A stretch of DNA of 64,000 nt, taken from contig JAIUJO010000290.1 of the NCBI GenBank assembly GCA_023846275.1, forward strand, positions 272,001 through 336,000. The letters run 5' to 3'. Below the pieces are notes generated by a model. The model had not been told where the DNA came from. It searched no databases and worked only from the letters and a program-made list of their open reading frames with translations. The stretch is from Vanilla planifolia. Its lineage: Eukaryota; Streptophyta; Magnoliopsida; Asparagales; Orchidaceae. Each line of letters begins with the position of its first letter. The stretch's first letter is position 1. Shown piece after piece: positions 45,201-56,734 of this stretch. The position numbers and the translations under genes are program-made.

Positions 45201-46950
45201 ATTAAAAGTGAAGAGAGGGGGTCCTTTTAGATGCAGTTCATGGGCTATAGAAATTATAATAAAATTTATGGATAGGGGAATTCTTGGAGCTTTAATGTGA
45301 TGACATTGTAATGTATTAAGCATAGTAGATGGTGGAAAGCTTTGTTGGGGAGCTGGGGTGGTCAATGTATGGATTGTTTAATTGATGGCTATGTAGTAAG
45401 ATGAAATTCCAAGGCAACCTTATGCAGTGTTGGGTTTATGCATCTGTTTCTTGGTGTTGTTATAGAAGGGGTTAGAATATGGAGATTTTACTAAATGGAT
45501 ACCACAATGTGGGTGTTTTGATGATGAATTACACATCTCTTTTTAGTTCTCATATTACAAGCTATAGCAAGAGTGACGTGACTGTAACCATGTTACACAG
45601 CCTGTTAGGAAGGAATTTGGTGCCATGGAAGGTCTATGTGAGGGGATGTGTTGGTTTGGTTTGCAGGATGAATACGACTGAAGTATGCTAATGGGGTTCA
45701 GCAAAGAGTGTTGTTATTGGAATGGTAATGAATGTGAGCAATGAAAACAAATGGCTGGGGAATTAACGAGTTGCTGTTATAAAGGATGTTTTACTATGAA
45801 TTGGGTGTTGTAGGTAGGAAATATTTCTAGTAAATGCTATCACGGTTGTTAGACTTTTTGAATGATATGGTGCTAGTCTTGTGTTTTGAGGCATGCCAAT
45901 TGTTGTATGAAGAATCAAAGAACTTGTACATGTAAAAGAGGCTGGAGACATAATGGACATCGTACCAAGGGAAATTCTAAAATATGCTGGAATTCATGGT
46001 GAACCACTTACTGGATGACAATTATATGGTATGGCAAGCTACACCTATTGCATACAGCTGTGTGGAGGATTTGAAGATGAATGTTGAGCACCTTTTGAAG
46101 ATAAACACTAGTGGTTTTGTAATGCTAAGAAGAAAAAGAATGGTTAGGGAAGTTGTAAACGCATTTTTTTGGGGTACAAGTTGCTACTTGAGAGGTGCAT
46201 TATGGTATGTCAATTACTATATGAAATGGATGCTATAGGTAAGCATTTTGTTGGGTGACAAGCTACTATTGGAGAGGTGCTGGAGAGATGCATTGTGGTT
46301 TGTTAATTGATGTATTAAGTGGATGGTATAGGTAGGAATTTTGCTGGGTGACAAGCTACTACTAGAGAGGTGCTGGAGAGGTGCATTATGGCATGTTAAT
46401 TACTATATTAAATGGTTGTTATAGGTAGGCATTTTTTTGGAGACAAGATGTTGTTGGAGAGGTGAATTATGACATGTTAATTAATATATGAAAAGTCCAA
46501 AAATTTTACATTTAAAAGTGGATGGGGACACAATAGATATGGTGATAAGGAAAGTTCAACAACATGTTGAAATTCAAGGTGGCAAAGCAAGCTACTGCTG
46601 CTCCGCACAACTATGTGGAGGATTTGAAGAAGAATGGTGAGCACCTAGTGAAGATAAGCATTGGTGGGTATGTATCATTGGGAAGGATTTATGGAACCAT
46701 GTGTTTAATTCCTTTTGAAATGCAATGTCTGGGAGAGGAATTACGTGAGTGTAACAAGGGGAATTTTTGCCACTACCTAGGGTTGCTTATTGTTACTAGT
46801 GTGCGGTGTTGTGAGTTGTTGAAGTGGATGAAGAAGTCAAGGAATGGTCTTCAATTAGCTAGGAGGAATTCCATATATTGGGTAGCGCTAAATGTCTTTG
46901 AATACTATTGCAGTGAAAGGAAATGACTAGATATCAAGGTTGGCTTCAAA
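45201..46950 (+). other. LINE L6 Cys-rich linker between ORF1 and EN
   Basis: Open parts: 45479-45691 (MEILLNGYHNVGVLMMNYTS), 45984-46238 and 46564-46926. The last includes VEDLKKNGEHLVKISIGGYV and ALNVFEYYCSERK, matching L4. It lies between a broken ORF1 and the EN start. Whether it belonged to ORF1, to ORF2 or was an untranslated spacer cannot be settled from decayed copies, but agreement of residues between L4 and L6 suggests it was once coding. Confidence 0.55.
46195..46480 (+). repeat. Imperfect tandem repeat, ~80-95 bp unit, inside L6 linker
   Basis: A GTGCATTATGGTATGTCAAT-type block starts at about 46195, 46287, 46381 and 46461. Between them lie GGGTGACAAGCTACTACTAG-type and GAGAGGTGCTGGAGAG blocks. 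Translated in one frame each unit gives about 30 residues with a conserved Cys and the pattern ERCxxxxxxVN. L4 has the related series at ~31320-31790. Confidence 0.75.
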
Positions 46951-47600
46951 TTATGTCAAGGAAGGGACAAGAAATCGACGGGATATTTATGGTGGGTTAT
47001 TAAAATATATGACATCTTAGTAGTGGCTCTTGTAGAAGCCAAAGTGGAAAAGTTCAATAGGAAAGATGTGAATGTGCTGCTTGGTAAAGATTAGGAGTTT
47101 GTGGTGCAACCCTCGGATGGATTGCATGGAGGTATGGTGGTTCTTTGGAGGAGCTGGGTGGATGTCAAAGTTATTAAACTTTTGTTGCAAGTCCTTGTGT
47201 TGAAAACAAGGGTTGGGGATACTAAGGTGCTGAAATGCAGTGTTATGTACGCTTCCAAGGAGCCTACTAAGAGGATAACTATGTGGAATATCTTATGTTG
47301 CAGATGGCGAAAAAAGTAGGGAAGATGTCTTTGAGTGGGTTAGGTTAGCAAGAATTTTTTAGGATCATATAGGAACTTGAGTTGACAAACTTAAGATATG
47401 TTGGCCATAGCTTATGTGGTTCAACAAGAAAGAAGGAAGTGTTATAATTTTGGAGAGACTTGACAGAGTGTTGATGAATCTCCCCTGGATCCAAGCTTTT
47501 CCAAAATTATGGTATCTCATTTGTCATGAATTGGATTGGATCACTACCCTTTGCTTATTAAGATGGGTACATAGCAGGGGATGGCCATAGCCTATGTGGA
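46951..47600 (+). pseudogene. LINE L6 endonuclease
   Basis: The N-terminal part reads KKSTGYLWWVIKIYDILVVA near 46970-47030. Then GLHGGMVVLWRSWVDVKVIK is open in 47101-47319. The GDFN region is poor (ADGEKSREDVFEWV-like near 47302). The C-terminal blocks FNKKEGSVIILERLDRVLMN and ELDWITTLCLLRW fall in the first unit of the tandem duplication; the SDH site is degraded. Confidence 0.8.
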
Positions 47601-47866
47601 GTGGGTTAGGTTAGCAAGAATTTTTTGGGATCATATAGGAAGTTGAGTTGACAAACTTAGGATATATTGGCCATAGCTTATGTGGTTCAACAAGAAAGAA
47701 GGAAGTGCTATATTTTTGGAGAGACTTGACAGGGTGCTGTTGAATCTCCACTGGGTCCAAGATTTTTCCAAAATTATGGTATCTCATTTGTCATGAATTG
47801 GATTAGATCACTGCCCTTTGCTTATTAAGATGGGTACATAGCAAGGGATGGCCACGACAAGAAGAA
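47335..47866 (+). repeat. 266 bp tandem duplication within L6 endonuclease
   Basis: GTGGGTTAGGTTAGCAAGAA starts at 47335 and again at 47601. The two units (47335-47600 and 47601 to ~47866) agree at roughly 95% by eye. The other LINE copies have one unit. The event is younger than most of the decay of this element and adds a second EN C-terminus. Confidence 0.92.
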
Positions 47867-48420
47867 ATCAATTTGAGAGTATTTGACTCAGGTTTCCTTC
47901 AATTATGGCTGTTGTGTAGAATGTGTGAGACAGATCAATTATAAGTAATCCCTTAGAGAGGCTATCTATGAAATTTAGTAGATCCTTAGTTTCTTTAAGA
48001 ATGTGGAGCAAGAATGACATGTGCAATCTTATCTACAGAAATGGTGAACTAGAAAATGATATTCAAGTTTTACAACTTAAAGAGTCTAAGGTGAGTCTGA
48101 ATGATCAAGAGCACATCTTGCTTGGACATCATATTTCTTCTTTTCATATGGCAGCTGTGAGGAGAGGTGGTGGTGGCAAAGAGCAAAGTTTTAATGAGCT
48201 CAATTGGGGGACTATAACACTAGGTTCTTTCAAGCTATTACAATTTCTAGGTCGAGGGTGAAGCATATATTGCATTTGAAAGATGACAAAGGGGAACTGG
48301 TTAGCTCTACAAAGAATATAAAGTATTTGTTGGTTATCCATTTTGGAGAAGTGGTGCAAGAATGATGTGTATCATCCTCCATTCCATTACCAACTATACA
48401 AATGCATTGATAGGGAACAG
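47867..48420 (+). pseudogene. LINE L6 EN-RT connector
   Basis: Open at 47968-48261: MKFSRSLVSLRMWSKNDMCN, then ELENDIQVLQLKESKVSLND and a RRGGGGKEQSFNELNWGTIT end. It matches the basic, Leu-rich connector of plant LINEs. The part up to 48420 is WCKNDVYHPPFHYQLYKCID. Confidence 0.75.
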
Positions 48421-49800
48421 GAGGGAATGCTTATTATGCAAGTTACTATAGAAGATGTCAAAAGTGCTATTAGATCAATTAGAAAGAACAAGGAACCAGA
48501 GATGAATGAGGTCATAATAGAGTTTGTGCATGGATACTAGCCTATTACTTAGGGTGATACTATCGAGTTGTGCTGCACTTTTTTCATTATAGACAAATTC
48601 CAAAAGTTTGGAAGGATACTCTCATTATGCTCATTCATAAAAAGTGTGAGGCATAGATAAGCTAAAATAGTTTAGGTCCATAAGCTTTTGTATTGTTATA
48701 TATTAAATTATGGCAAAGATCTTGTTGGCAGGACTGAAGAAAGTATTACTTGAACTCATTACAAAGGAACAAGGTGCATTTGTATTAAGAAATCTATCTC
48801 AAATAATATTTTTATTGATTAAGATATGACAACCCAAATTCACACTTTTACATCTAGAGAGGGTCGTATTACAATCAAGTTGGATATAGAACAAGCACAT
48901 AATAAGATGAGATGGTAGTTTTTTATTTATATGATGACATTTTTGAGCTTTTCTTTATTATGGTGTAAGTGGGGGAATGGTTGTATCTCATATCTAAGGT
49001 TTGGGGTGTTACTAAATAGGTTTAGACTCCCATGGATCGAGGCCACTAGTGCCTAGAGGCAAGGGTGATTGTTGTCACCATATTTTTTTTACGATTGTAT
49101 CCGAATTTTTTCTTCGCTCAATATGAAGCATGAAATTATGACAGTAATATGGTTTCATTATAGGCCATCCTCCCTAATCATTTCCTACTTGTTATTTTTT
49201 GATGATGTGATTTTATATGCACTTGCTACATGTGTTGTTGCTAGTCTATGTGGCAAATTATGGAGGAATACACGAAGCATTTAGGATAAAGGGTAAGTCT
49301 TGTCAAATATAGAGTCTATTTTAGCAAGAGAATTGTAGGCAAAAGGGAAAAAATGGTAGCTAGAAAATTTCATATGACTCAGGCAAAAATTTTCAATTAT
49401 TTAGGGATTCCTATTTTGGCAAATTTGCAAAGTAAGGGAGATTTGAATTTTATAATTCAAAGAGTTGAAGAATAGGTTGAAAAATAAAAAATTAGGCCAT
49501 TATCTTTGGCAAGCAGGATTGTTATGATCAATTCGATGTTGACAGCAATTCTAAATTTCTATTTTATCCATTGTGTGATGCCAAAAGGGTTGATAAATGA
49601 GTTGGAAAAGCTATTTAAAAGCTATTTATGGTGTAATGCAAATGATGGCCATGCCATGCGTTATGTGGATTGGAGATCCATCACACTGTCTAAGGAGAAG
49701 GAAGGATTAGGCATCCATGACCTTACTGTTTTGCAACATTCTTTGATTATGAGGCAATGTAGGAGGATTTTAGAAAGAGAGGATTGTGTGTGAGTGGAGG
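48421..49800 (+). pseudogene. LINE L6 reverse transcriptase
   Basis: Fingers start VTIEDVKSAIRSIRKNKEPE near 48445. Motif A is IKLDIEQAHNK near 48876, with the Asp kept. The palm near 49070 reads LLSPYFFYDC. Motif C is LLFFDDVILYALATCVV at about 49189-49239, with both Asp kept (49201-49206). The thumb and following block at 49506-49793 are an unbroken 95 codons from MASRIVMINSMLTAILNFYF to MRQCRRILEREDCV. Several frame changes occur between these parts. Confidence 0.9.
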
Positions 49801-50744
49801 TGATGAGGAGGAAATATTTGTTGGAGGAAAGATAAAGGGTGTTCCACGAGGTGCATCGCAAGCTTGTAAACTCATTGTGGATGCAATGTCATGGGTTGTT
49901 TCCAATTTTGTGTGAACAATTTGAGATGGCATCAATGTGTATTTATCCAAAGACAATTGGCTTGGATTTCTTCAAATTTTGTGCTGGCCAATGCACATAA
50001 ATATGGAGGTGAGTGTTTGAATGAAGTATAGGAATGCATCCTTAAGCATGTGAAGTGAGATGTCTGTAGAGTCAAGGCATAGGCAAATGATTTGCTACTT
50101 GGTAGGGTGCTGCATCTCCCTTGGGCATTGGATGGAAGTAAGGACCAGCTGCTTCCACTGCAAACCAAAACCATGGAAGTGAATAATTCTAGCCTCTACT
50201 CCAGATGATTCATACTGTGATTTTGGATAATACTGGGGACTCATGAGTTACTGTAAGTAAGTATGGCTGGATTTGGAAGCTCAAGGTGCTGTCTATGTTC
50301 AAGATCTTCATTTGGAGATCAATAAAAAATTGCATTATACTATTGCATGGTTGGTCAAAAGGAGAATTATGAAGTGTGACAGATGCATTTGGGGATGCAA
50401 AGATGCTAAAAGAATGTAGTATTTGCTGTGTGATTACTGGAAGGTAGGGAAAATTGGGATGTGCATTGCAAGAAGGGGCCACTACAGACTTAAACTGAGT
50501 AGTAGTAGCAATAGTAGCAATGTGATGAAATTACAGAATGTTTATAGTAGCATGGAGACAAATAATATGAAGCATGGTGACATGATGAAGTAGGCAAACA
50601 ATATGAGCAAGTAATGAAAAATGTTGTTTTTGTGAGGAAGATTCACTAAGATATGGGGTCTACTCTCAAACATTGCAATTTGGATTCATCCATGTCATGC
50701 GACAATCCACACAACTCACATGGGTTGAATGTTGCTTCAATTTG
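49801..50744 (+). pseudogene. LINE L6 post-RT connection and zf-RVT-like region
   Basis: Corresponds to 1917-3090 of L1. The clearest block is YGWIWKLKVLSMFKIFIWRS then IKNCIILLHGWSK near 50262-50360. A Cys-bearing end lies near 50376-50430. Stops are frequent and the rest is placed by alignment only. Confidence 0.65.
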
Positions 50745-51190
50745 GGCTCCTCCAATTGGATTGGCTAAAATAAATTATGATGTGGCTATTTGTGGTGATG
50801 TTGTGGGTTTGGAGATTGTAGTATAGACCATCAAGGAAAGCCACTTCTTGTTGTAGGAAGAAGTGTATACTGTCAGAAGAGCATTGCTATGGAGGTTCAT
50901 GCCATATTGGAGGCTTTTAGTTTGCTCAGGTGACAGTTCTTGGACTTTCAATCTGTCGAGATCCAGAAGGATTTTATTATGGTAATACAAAAGGTTGGTA
51001 ATCTTCTGTGGCACCCTTCATGTGGAGGTAGAGATAGGGATGCTCTCATGTATGCTCGCAACATTGATGCTTTTACATTGTCTCATATTTACAGGCAAGG
51101 CAATAGTCCTGTAGATTAGGCGATGCACCATGCACATTTTCTTGATTTTACTTGGTACTGGGATATGCCCCTTCCTAAACCTCTTTTGAT
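50745..51190 (+). pseudogene. LINE L6 RNase H, broken
   Basis: Opens WAPPIGLAKINYDVAICGDV near 50745, first Asp kept. The Glu helix IAMEVHAILEAFSLLR lies near 50883. The next acidic site reads EIQKDFIMVIQ near 50960. The last block IYRQGNSPVD keeps its Asp and then meets a stop near 51117. Two frame changes. Confidence 0.85.
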
Positions 51191-51300
51191 GTTATTATTT
51201 TTGGACTTTTTGTTCGGTCCTCCATTAAAGACCTTTTGTAGGCTGTGGCCATAAATATATTTTCAAGGAAGAGTGAATGTAATTAAAAAAAAAATTGATC
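51191..51300 (+). other. LINE L6 3' tail and L7 start, with a run of ten A
   Basis: The tail has TTTTTGTTCGGTCCTCCATT, CCTTTTGTAGGCTGTGGCC and AAATATATTTTCAAGGAAG. Ten A residues lie at 51285-51294, but the aligned place in L5 (near 37348) is also A-rich, so they probably belong to the L7 side and are not the L6 poly(A) tail. Confidence 0.55.
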
Positions 51301-53560
51301 AACTGGGATATAGAGTGAAGATCTATGGGAGAGATTGGCCAATAAAAATAGATGAAATAGAACAATTGGTTAAACTTTGAAGCATAATGGCAAGGAAGCC
51401 CACTACGAGTTTTGGAATGCTAGTTCCAATTCTCAATGTAGTTGTAAGACGGGGTGGAGAAAGTGTGCTAAACTTAATAACTACTATAATGTAGATGAAT
51501 AGGAGGGAAATTATATACTTTCTATTAATGAACAAAATAAAAATAGGGGAGGAAGTTATGCAATCAAGTGACACAGAATTTAGGGAGATCCTTGGCATCA
51601 CAAGAAGAATGTCTGAATAGAATTACTAGCTTCAACATACTAGAGTACACAGTGAGGAAGGGGTTATTTTGATGTGCAAAAGCTGGAAAAGATGGGAATT
51701 TCTAGAAAATACAACAATTAATGTTGCGACAGGTGCTAGTGAATGTAGTAATTTTAGGTAGATATAGATGTTGGGCAAGTTGGGAGCATAATTCTATTGT
51801 AAATTGTTCTCTCCTAGAAAGTTTAGGAGCTAGGGAGTGTAGCAATTTCGGTGTACTCAATGCTTATAGGCGAAGCAATTTAATTGTGCATAAGAGTTAC
51901 TAAAAATATTGGGTGAAGAGGTGCTGGGGGGATGCATAGCTTCGTGGTAGCTATTATATAATTGTCAAAAGAGTATGTTTTAGAGGTAGGTGCAGGTCTA
52001 GCAGTGCACTTAAAGTTTCAAATACGCTGTACTCTTGGCAGCAATGTTGCTAACTTGCTCGTTAGTCGCTCTATGTTGGAAGCTATGATGGTGATACTTA
52101 TATTTCTATTGGGAATTCGAAGTAAATACAATTGTGCTTAGTTTGGATGGGGAGAGTCTTGGGACTATGGTTGGTAGCCTATTGCAACAACTACAATAGT
52201 AATATCTGTAGTAACAGCACAAAATTCTGTTACAGTTATTATTTCTGATCACTACTATTGTAAGAGTGCAAAATTGCTATGCATAGATGATTTTTACTAC
52301 ATCATGAAAGATCAATGAGGCAAAGATTGTAAGCATGTGTACTAAAAAATCATGAAAATTCTAGGAGCCTCAACTAAATTTGGCATGTTAAAAGAATGGC
52401 TAAAGTATATTAAGTCTCAAAATGCTAAATAAGAGACCTTAATTATTGAAGAAAGCAAATATGGAACCTGGGTATATTGGGAGGTGAAGGTTGCTGTGAG
52501 CTACTATATGTCAAGAATGAATGTTGTAGGTAGTTGCAAGCATTACTATGTGATTACCTATAGGGAATTAAAATTGTATCATAGTTATGCTATTTCTAGA
52601 AGGGGAAAAAGTTTAAGCAACCAGATTATATAGCTAGTAGAAATAGTACATGATGAGAATGTGGGTACTTATAGATGGCTGTTTGATGGTGCCAATATCA
52701 ATAACAATAAGAATGTTTGGAGGGTTCTTTGTTAATGTTTTTTTAGGCCTATTAGAACAACAAAATACAAAAGAAGCTGCTTTAGTGATAATTACAGTAG
52801 TAGTAGCAATTTCTAGTGTAGCCACTGTTTCTACTCATTGCTACTAAATGTGTGTGAATTTTGTATGCTTAAACGACAATTACTACACCTTGAACAACTT
52901 AAGGGGCAAAGAGTGCAATCATGTGTGCTTAAAAACCATAAAAATGTGGAAGTCTTAGGTGAATCTTGTGAGTGGGAAGAATGGGCAAAGCATACTAAGT
53001 TTCAAAATCTAAAGGAGACAATAATTGTTGGTGATAACAATTATAATACTAAGGTATATTTGGACGTAATGTTTGTTATGGGTTGCTGTGTGGAGAGAAC
53101 AAATGCTAAAGACATTTACAACCATTACTATTTGAATACCTATAGGATCAAGTTGTTAAATCTATAGCTAATACTAGTATTGGGTGGGCCAAAAGTGCAA
53201 GCAATCATACTATATGAATGGTGTAAACATTTTAAAAAACCATTGGAAGAATGTGGGTACTCATGGATGACTATATGAGGGTGCAAATAGTAGTGAGGGG
53301 AATTATGAACTGCATGTGTGTTGTCTTGCTATAGCAACTATAGTAGTAAAAGTAGCAATAGCAACTACAATAATAGGAAGAAAAGTGTTGTCCAATTGAG
53401 ATGGCTACTCATTTGGTGCCTAGAGACAATGTCAAAAAGGTCAGTGATTCATGTAGTGAACAACATCAGTTCATTTGCTATTATTGTACAATCTCATAAA
53501 TCAGATGAGTTTAGTGCTTGGTAGAGTAGGGTACACATTTATCTCATTTTAACTAAGATC
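51301..53560 (+). other. LINE L7 linker with doubled Cys/His-rich module
   Basis: Same arrangement as L5: modules at about 52260-52715 and 52855-53300, with Asn/Ser-rich joining pieces (LSCYSNYSSKSSNSNYNN at 53321). Module one includes SCKHYYVITYRELKLYHSY. Module two, open at 52838-53167, includes LRGQRVQSCVLKNH-like, SCEWEEWAKHTKFQNLKETI and KDIYNHYYLNTYRIKLLNL. Agreement of residues with L5 in the same frame, despite stops, argues that the segment was protein-coding in the common ancestor. Confidence 0.6.
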
Positions 53561-54280
53561 ATGTTCTCATTGATTGTTCTAAACATTAGAGGCATTCAAG
53601 GAAACAAATCAAATGGTTATTTATCGTGCATTATTAGAGAACATAATGTTGCAATGGTAGTGTTGTTAGGAACAAGAGTTAGGAAGTTTGACGAAAGCCT
53701 TGTGAACAAGTTGTTGGGGAAAACATGTAAGTTTCATACTCAACCTTCAACATCATTTTCAGGAGTGATTGTTCTGACGTGGAAGGAATGGATATTGATT
53801 GATATCACCTATTCCTAGTCATAGATGTTTTGCTTTTGTGAGAGAAATAGTACTATCAAGACATCTGGATGCTTAGTTTTTATGCTTCGAAGGATCATAC
53901 AAAGTGTAGAGATGTTTGGAACCACATTAGAAATAGTGTTGAGTGCTCAGAGCCTCTTATGATTACAAGGGAGTTTAATGTACTTCTATTGTAGGAGGAA
54001 AAAATGGTGGGAAAAAGTTCTCATAATCCAAGGACAACAGGATTTTATTGATTTCTTATAGGAAATAGAGATTACTAACCTTAGTTTCATAGGCAATAGA
54101 TATACTTGGTGCAACAAAAAAGCTATAAATGCAAGGATGTAGGAGTGGTTTTGATAGAGCCTTTCTTAATGAAATGGGACTAAGAGCCGTTGCCAACACT
54201 AATGTTACCTCCCCCAAATTGGCTTGGATCATTGGCCCATGTTGATCATCTTTATAGAAAAGATGTTCAAAAAGATTGAG
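53561..54280 (+). pseudogene. LINE L7 endonuclease
   Basis: Begins at the ATG at 53561 with MFSLIVLNIRGIQGNKSNGY and is open to 53818 (85 codons), including VAMVVLLGTRVRKFDESLVN and a GVIVLTWKEW block. The GDFN site reads TREFNVLLL near 53967. An IGNRYTWCNKKAINARM block lies near 54090-54140. The C-terminal catalytic His is lost (IIGPML near 54229). Usual Trp of WNxRG is Leu. Confidence 0.87.
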
Positions 54281-54830
54281 AGAAGATTGCAATTCAAAAA
54301 TGTGTGGCTCGCATTCCCCAAGACTACAAAACTTGTTCATGGAGAATGGCATAGATCTATAGGAGGGGACAAAATAACTTATTTATCAACAAAATTTCGA
54401 AGGGCTACGGTTGCATTGAAAAGGTGGAGTAAAACAAAAATTGGTTATATTCATGTAAAGCATAGGAAACTACAACTATCAAAACAAGAAATATAAATGA
54501 AAGAATCAAATTATAGACTTAATGAGGAGAAGAATAATAAATTGGTTGAGCATTTTATGGCATATCATAACGTAGTGGCCTTAGAGGAGGCATGGTGGTG
54601 GTAGAGAGCTAAAATTCAATGGGCCAAGATGGGGGACCATAATACTCACTTCTTTCTTACTATTATCACAAAAAATTTTAGAAATAATTAGATCCATTAG
54701 ATGAAAAATCATAGTGGACAATTATGCAACTTACATAATTTCATTAAGGAATCCTTCATAAGTTTTTTTGCTAAGAAATGTTGCAGTCAAGGTGACCCCA
54801 AAGACATTCCATCTATTCTCCCCTTCAAAG
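54224..54830 (+). pseudogene. LINE L7 EN-RT connector
   Basis: Open at 54224-54496 for 90 codons: FKKIERRLQFKNVWLAFPKT, then IGGDKITYLSTKFRRATVAL and KRWSKTKIGYIHVKHRKLQL. This is the best preserved connector here and a good match to the F.FE..W and L..LK.W.K..FG patterns of plant LINEs. The following part has EEAWWW and WAKMGDHNTHFFLT near 54584-54660. Confidence 0.85.
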
Positions 54831-56010
54831 CAAATATAGTTGAGTAGGGAAACTCCTTTGTAGCCACGATTACTAATGATGAAATTAAAAGTGTTGCAAT
54901 GTCAATAATGAGAAACGAAGCACATGACATGGATGGTATCTCAACTGAGTTTATTGTAGGTTATTATCACATCACACATTAGGATATCATTGTGATAGTT
55001 AAGCAATTTTTGTTGATGCAGACATGCCTAAGTAGTGGAAGGATACATTGGTTGTGCTGGTTCCAAAAATTCAAGGAGACAAGAATCTAGAGCAATTCAG
55101 ACCCATCAGCCTTTGTAATGTTATATACAATATTATTGCCAAAATCCTCTTTGAAAGACTTAAGAGAGTTCTCATAGCTCTTGTGGCAAAGGAGTAGGGG
55201 GCTTTTGTTCCAAGTCACTACATCTCTAACAATGTTTTTATAGCTCAGAAAGTAGCAACACATATGCATTCTTCTAGATCTAACATTGGTCTCATGGCAT
55301 TGAAATTGGATAAGGATCAAGCATATGATAGTTAATGTGAAATTTGTCACTAATATGTTGAAGCAAGTCCTCTTCCCTAATAGATAGTATTTGTGGGTGG
55401 AATCTTACATTAGAAAACAAAAATTTGGCATCCTTTTGAATGGGATGCACCTAGCTTGGATTGAATCATTTAGGGTCCTAAGACAAGGATGTCTTTTATC
55501 CCCATATTTATTTACTATTATTTCTAATTATTCATTATGGCTTAAGCAACAATAGGTGGAGTGGGACTCAAACATTGGGAATAAGAGTAATCTTGATTCT
55601 CCTCTTCTTATTGACTTTCTTTTACATAGATGATGTGATGATTTATGCACTTACTATATGTGTTGTAGTAAAAATTATTAATGAAACATTAAAGCTCTAC
55701 AAGAATCATTCAGGCTTGTCTATCAACTCCACAAAGTCAAGAGTTCTATTTAGTAAAGGGATGGGGCCAAAGCATAGGAAAAGAATTACTGGCAAGTTAC
55801 ATTTGCTTCAAACTTTTAATATGAAATACTTAGGTATTCTATTTTTATTAATAAAACTATATGGCAAGGATTTTAGCCACATAATTGATAAGGTGCATAC
55901 ATTTATGAAAAAATGGAGGGTGAGACCATTGTCACTCGCTAGGAGAATCACGATGATTAATTTAGTAAGTTTGTCTATCCTTACTTAATATTTGGAATAA
56001 TGCTCGGTGC
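54831..56010 (+). pseudogene. LINE L7 reverse transcriptase, long open palm-thumb fragment
   Basis: Fingers: TNDEIKSVAMSIMRNEAHDM near 54868, EQFRPISLCNVIYNIIAKIL near 55091, then ALKLDKDQAYDS (motif A with Met to Lys) near 55300. The palm has LRQGCLLSPYLFTIIS near 55479. At 55575-55988 an unbroken 137-codon stretch covers motif C (FFYIDDVMIYAL, YIDD at 55623-55634), the GLSINSTKSRVLFSKG block, KYLGILF and the thumb through RITMINLVSLSILT. Both catalytic Asp of motif C are kept. Confidence 0.92.
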
Positions 56011-56722
56011 CAAGTGGAGTTTTTGACAAATTAGATAGGATCATGCATAGTTTTTTTATGGATTGGGGATGCTGCACAATGGTCTATTCCTTATGTTCAC
56101 TGAGAGTTGGCTACCCAACCAAAGGAGCTTAGTAGATTAGGTATTCAAAACTAATTAAGGTGGTAGGTTGCTCTTATTGCCAAGTATTATAGATGCTTAC
56201 TTGAAATAGAGCATGATTGGTGGGTTCAAATGTTTTATGAAGAATATTTCATATAGCAAAACACGATAAAAATTCCATGTGAGGCTTCAAAAACCTACAA
56301 GATTATTGATCTAGCATTGGAGTAGACAAAACAAAACTCAATATGGTAAATTGTAAATGATAAAAAGATATCCTTTCTTAATGATAATTGGATAGCTTTC
56401 CACCCCCTAAGTAGGTGGCCAATTTACATCAACATGCAAGAGTTGTAACCCAAGTGAGTCGACTATGTTGTGGATTGCTATGGTCTTCAAAATGTTAGAA
56501 ATTTATAAACTTATTTTGGGAAAGAACTTATAGACCATATTACACATCTACCCTAGGTAAAATAGGTGCATGAGAATTGCCCTTACTTTTTTGAACCTAA
56601 AGACAAAGTGACCAATGCTAGATTTATTTGCTATAATTTTTCCTTAGAGTAGTACTCCTAAGAACTTTTCTTGGGTTTGGAAAATTGAGCTAAATTCGAG
56701 AATATTGCCCTTTATGTGGCAC
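56011..56722 (+). pseudogene. LINE L7 post-RT region, cut by L8
   Basis: Readable as ISFLNDNWIAFHPLSRWPIY near 56368, VDYVVDCYGLQNVRNL near 56461, FGKELIDHITHLP near 56516 and SWVWKIELNSRILPFMW near 56668. This order matches plant LINEs between thumb and zf-RVT. It stops inside the Trp-rich start of zf-RVT. Confidence 0.75.
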
Positions 56723-56734
56723 CTCCTTGGTAGG

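Larger units (their letters stand above)
43166..51265 (+). mobile_element. L6: full-length LINE (subfamily A), decayed
   Basis: About 8.1 kb holding, in order, 5' UTR with monomers, ORF1 (with an internal deletion), linker with ~90 bp repeats, EN (with a 266 bp tandem duplication), RT with FFDD kept, zf-RVT-like region, RNase H and 3' tail. It is the most complete subfamily A copy here but has stops in every domain. Confidence 0.9.
51266..56722 (+). mobile_element. L7: LINE (subfamily B), truncated at both ends
   Basis: Matches 37331-42360 of L5 in order. It starts at the linker (GGAAGAGTGAATG, equal to GGGAGAGCAAATA at ~37330) and ends within the zf-RVT-like region (NFSWVWKIELNSRILPFMWH near 56662-56720), where L8 ORF1 begins. 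RNase H and 3' tail are missing. It holds the longest clean RT fragment of the window. Confidence 0.88.

Noticed and set aside
51285..51294. Run of ten A taken as LINE L6 poly(A) tail
   Set aside because: The aligned place in L5 (~37348) is also A-rich and is followed by the same sequence, so the run belongs to the start of the L7 match.
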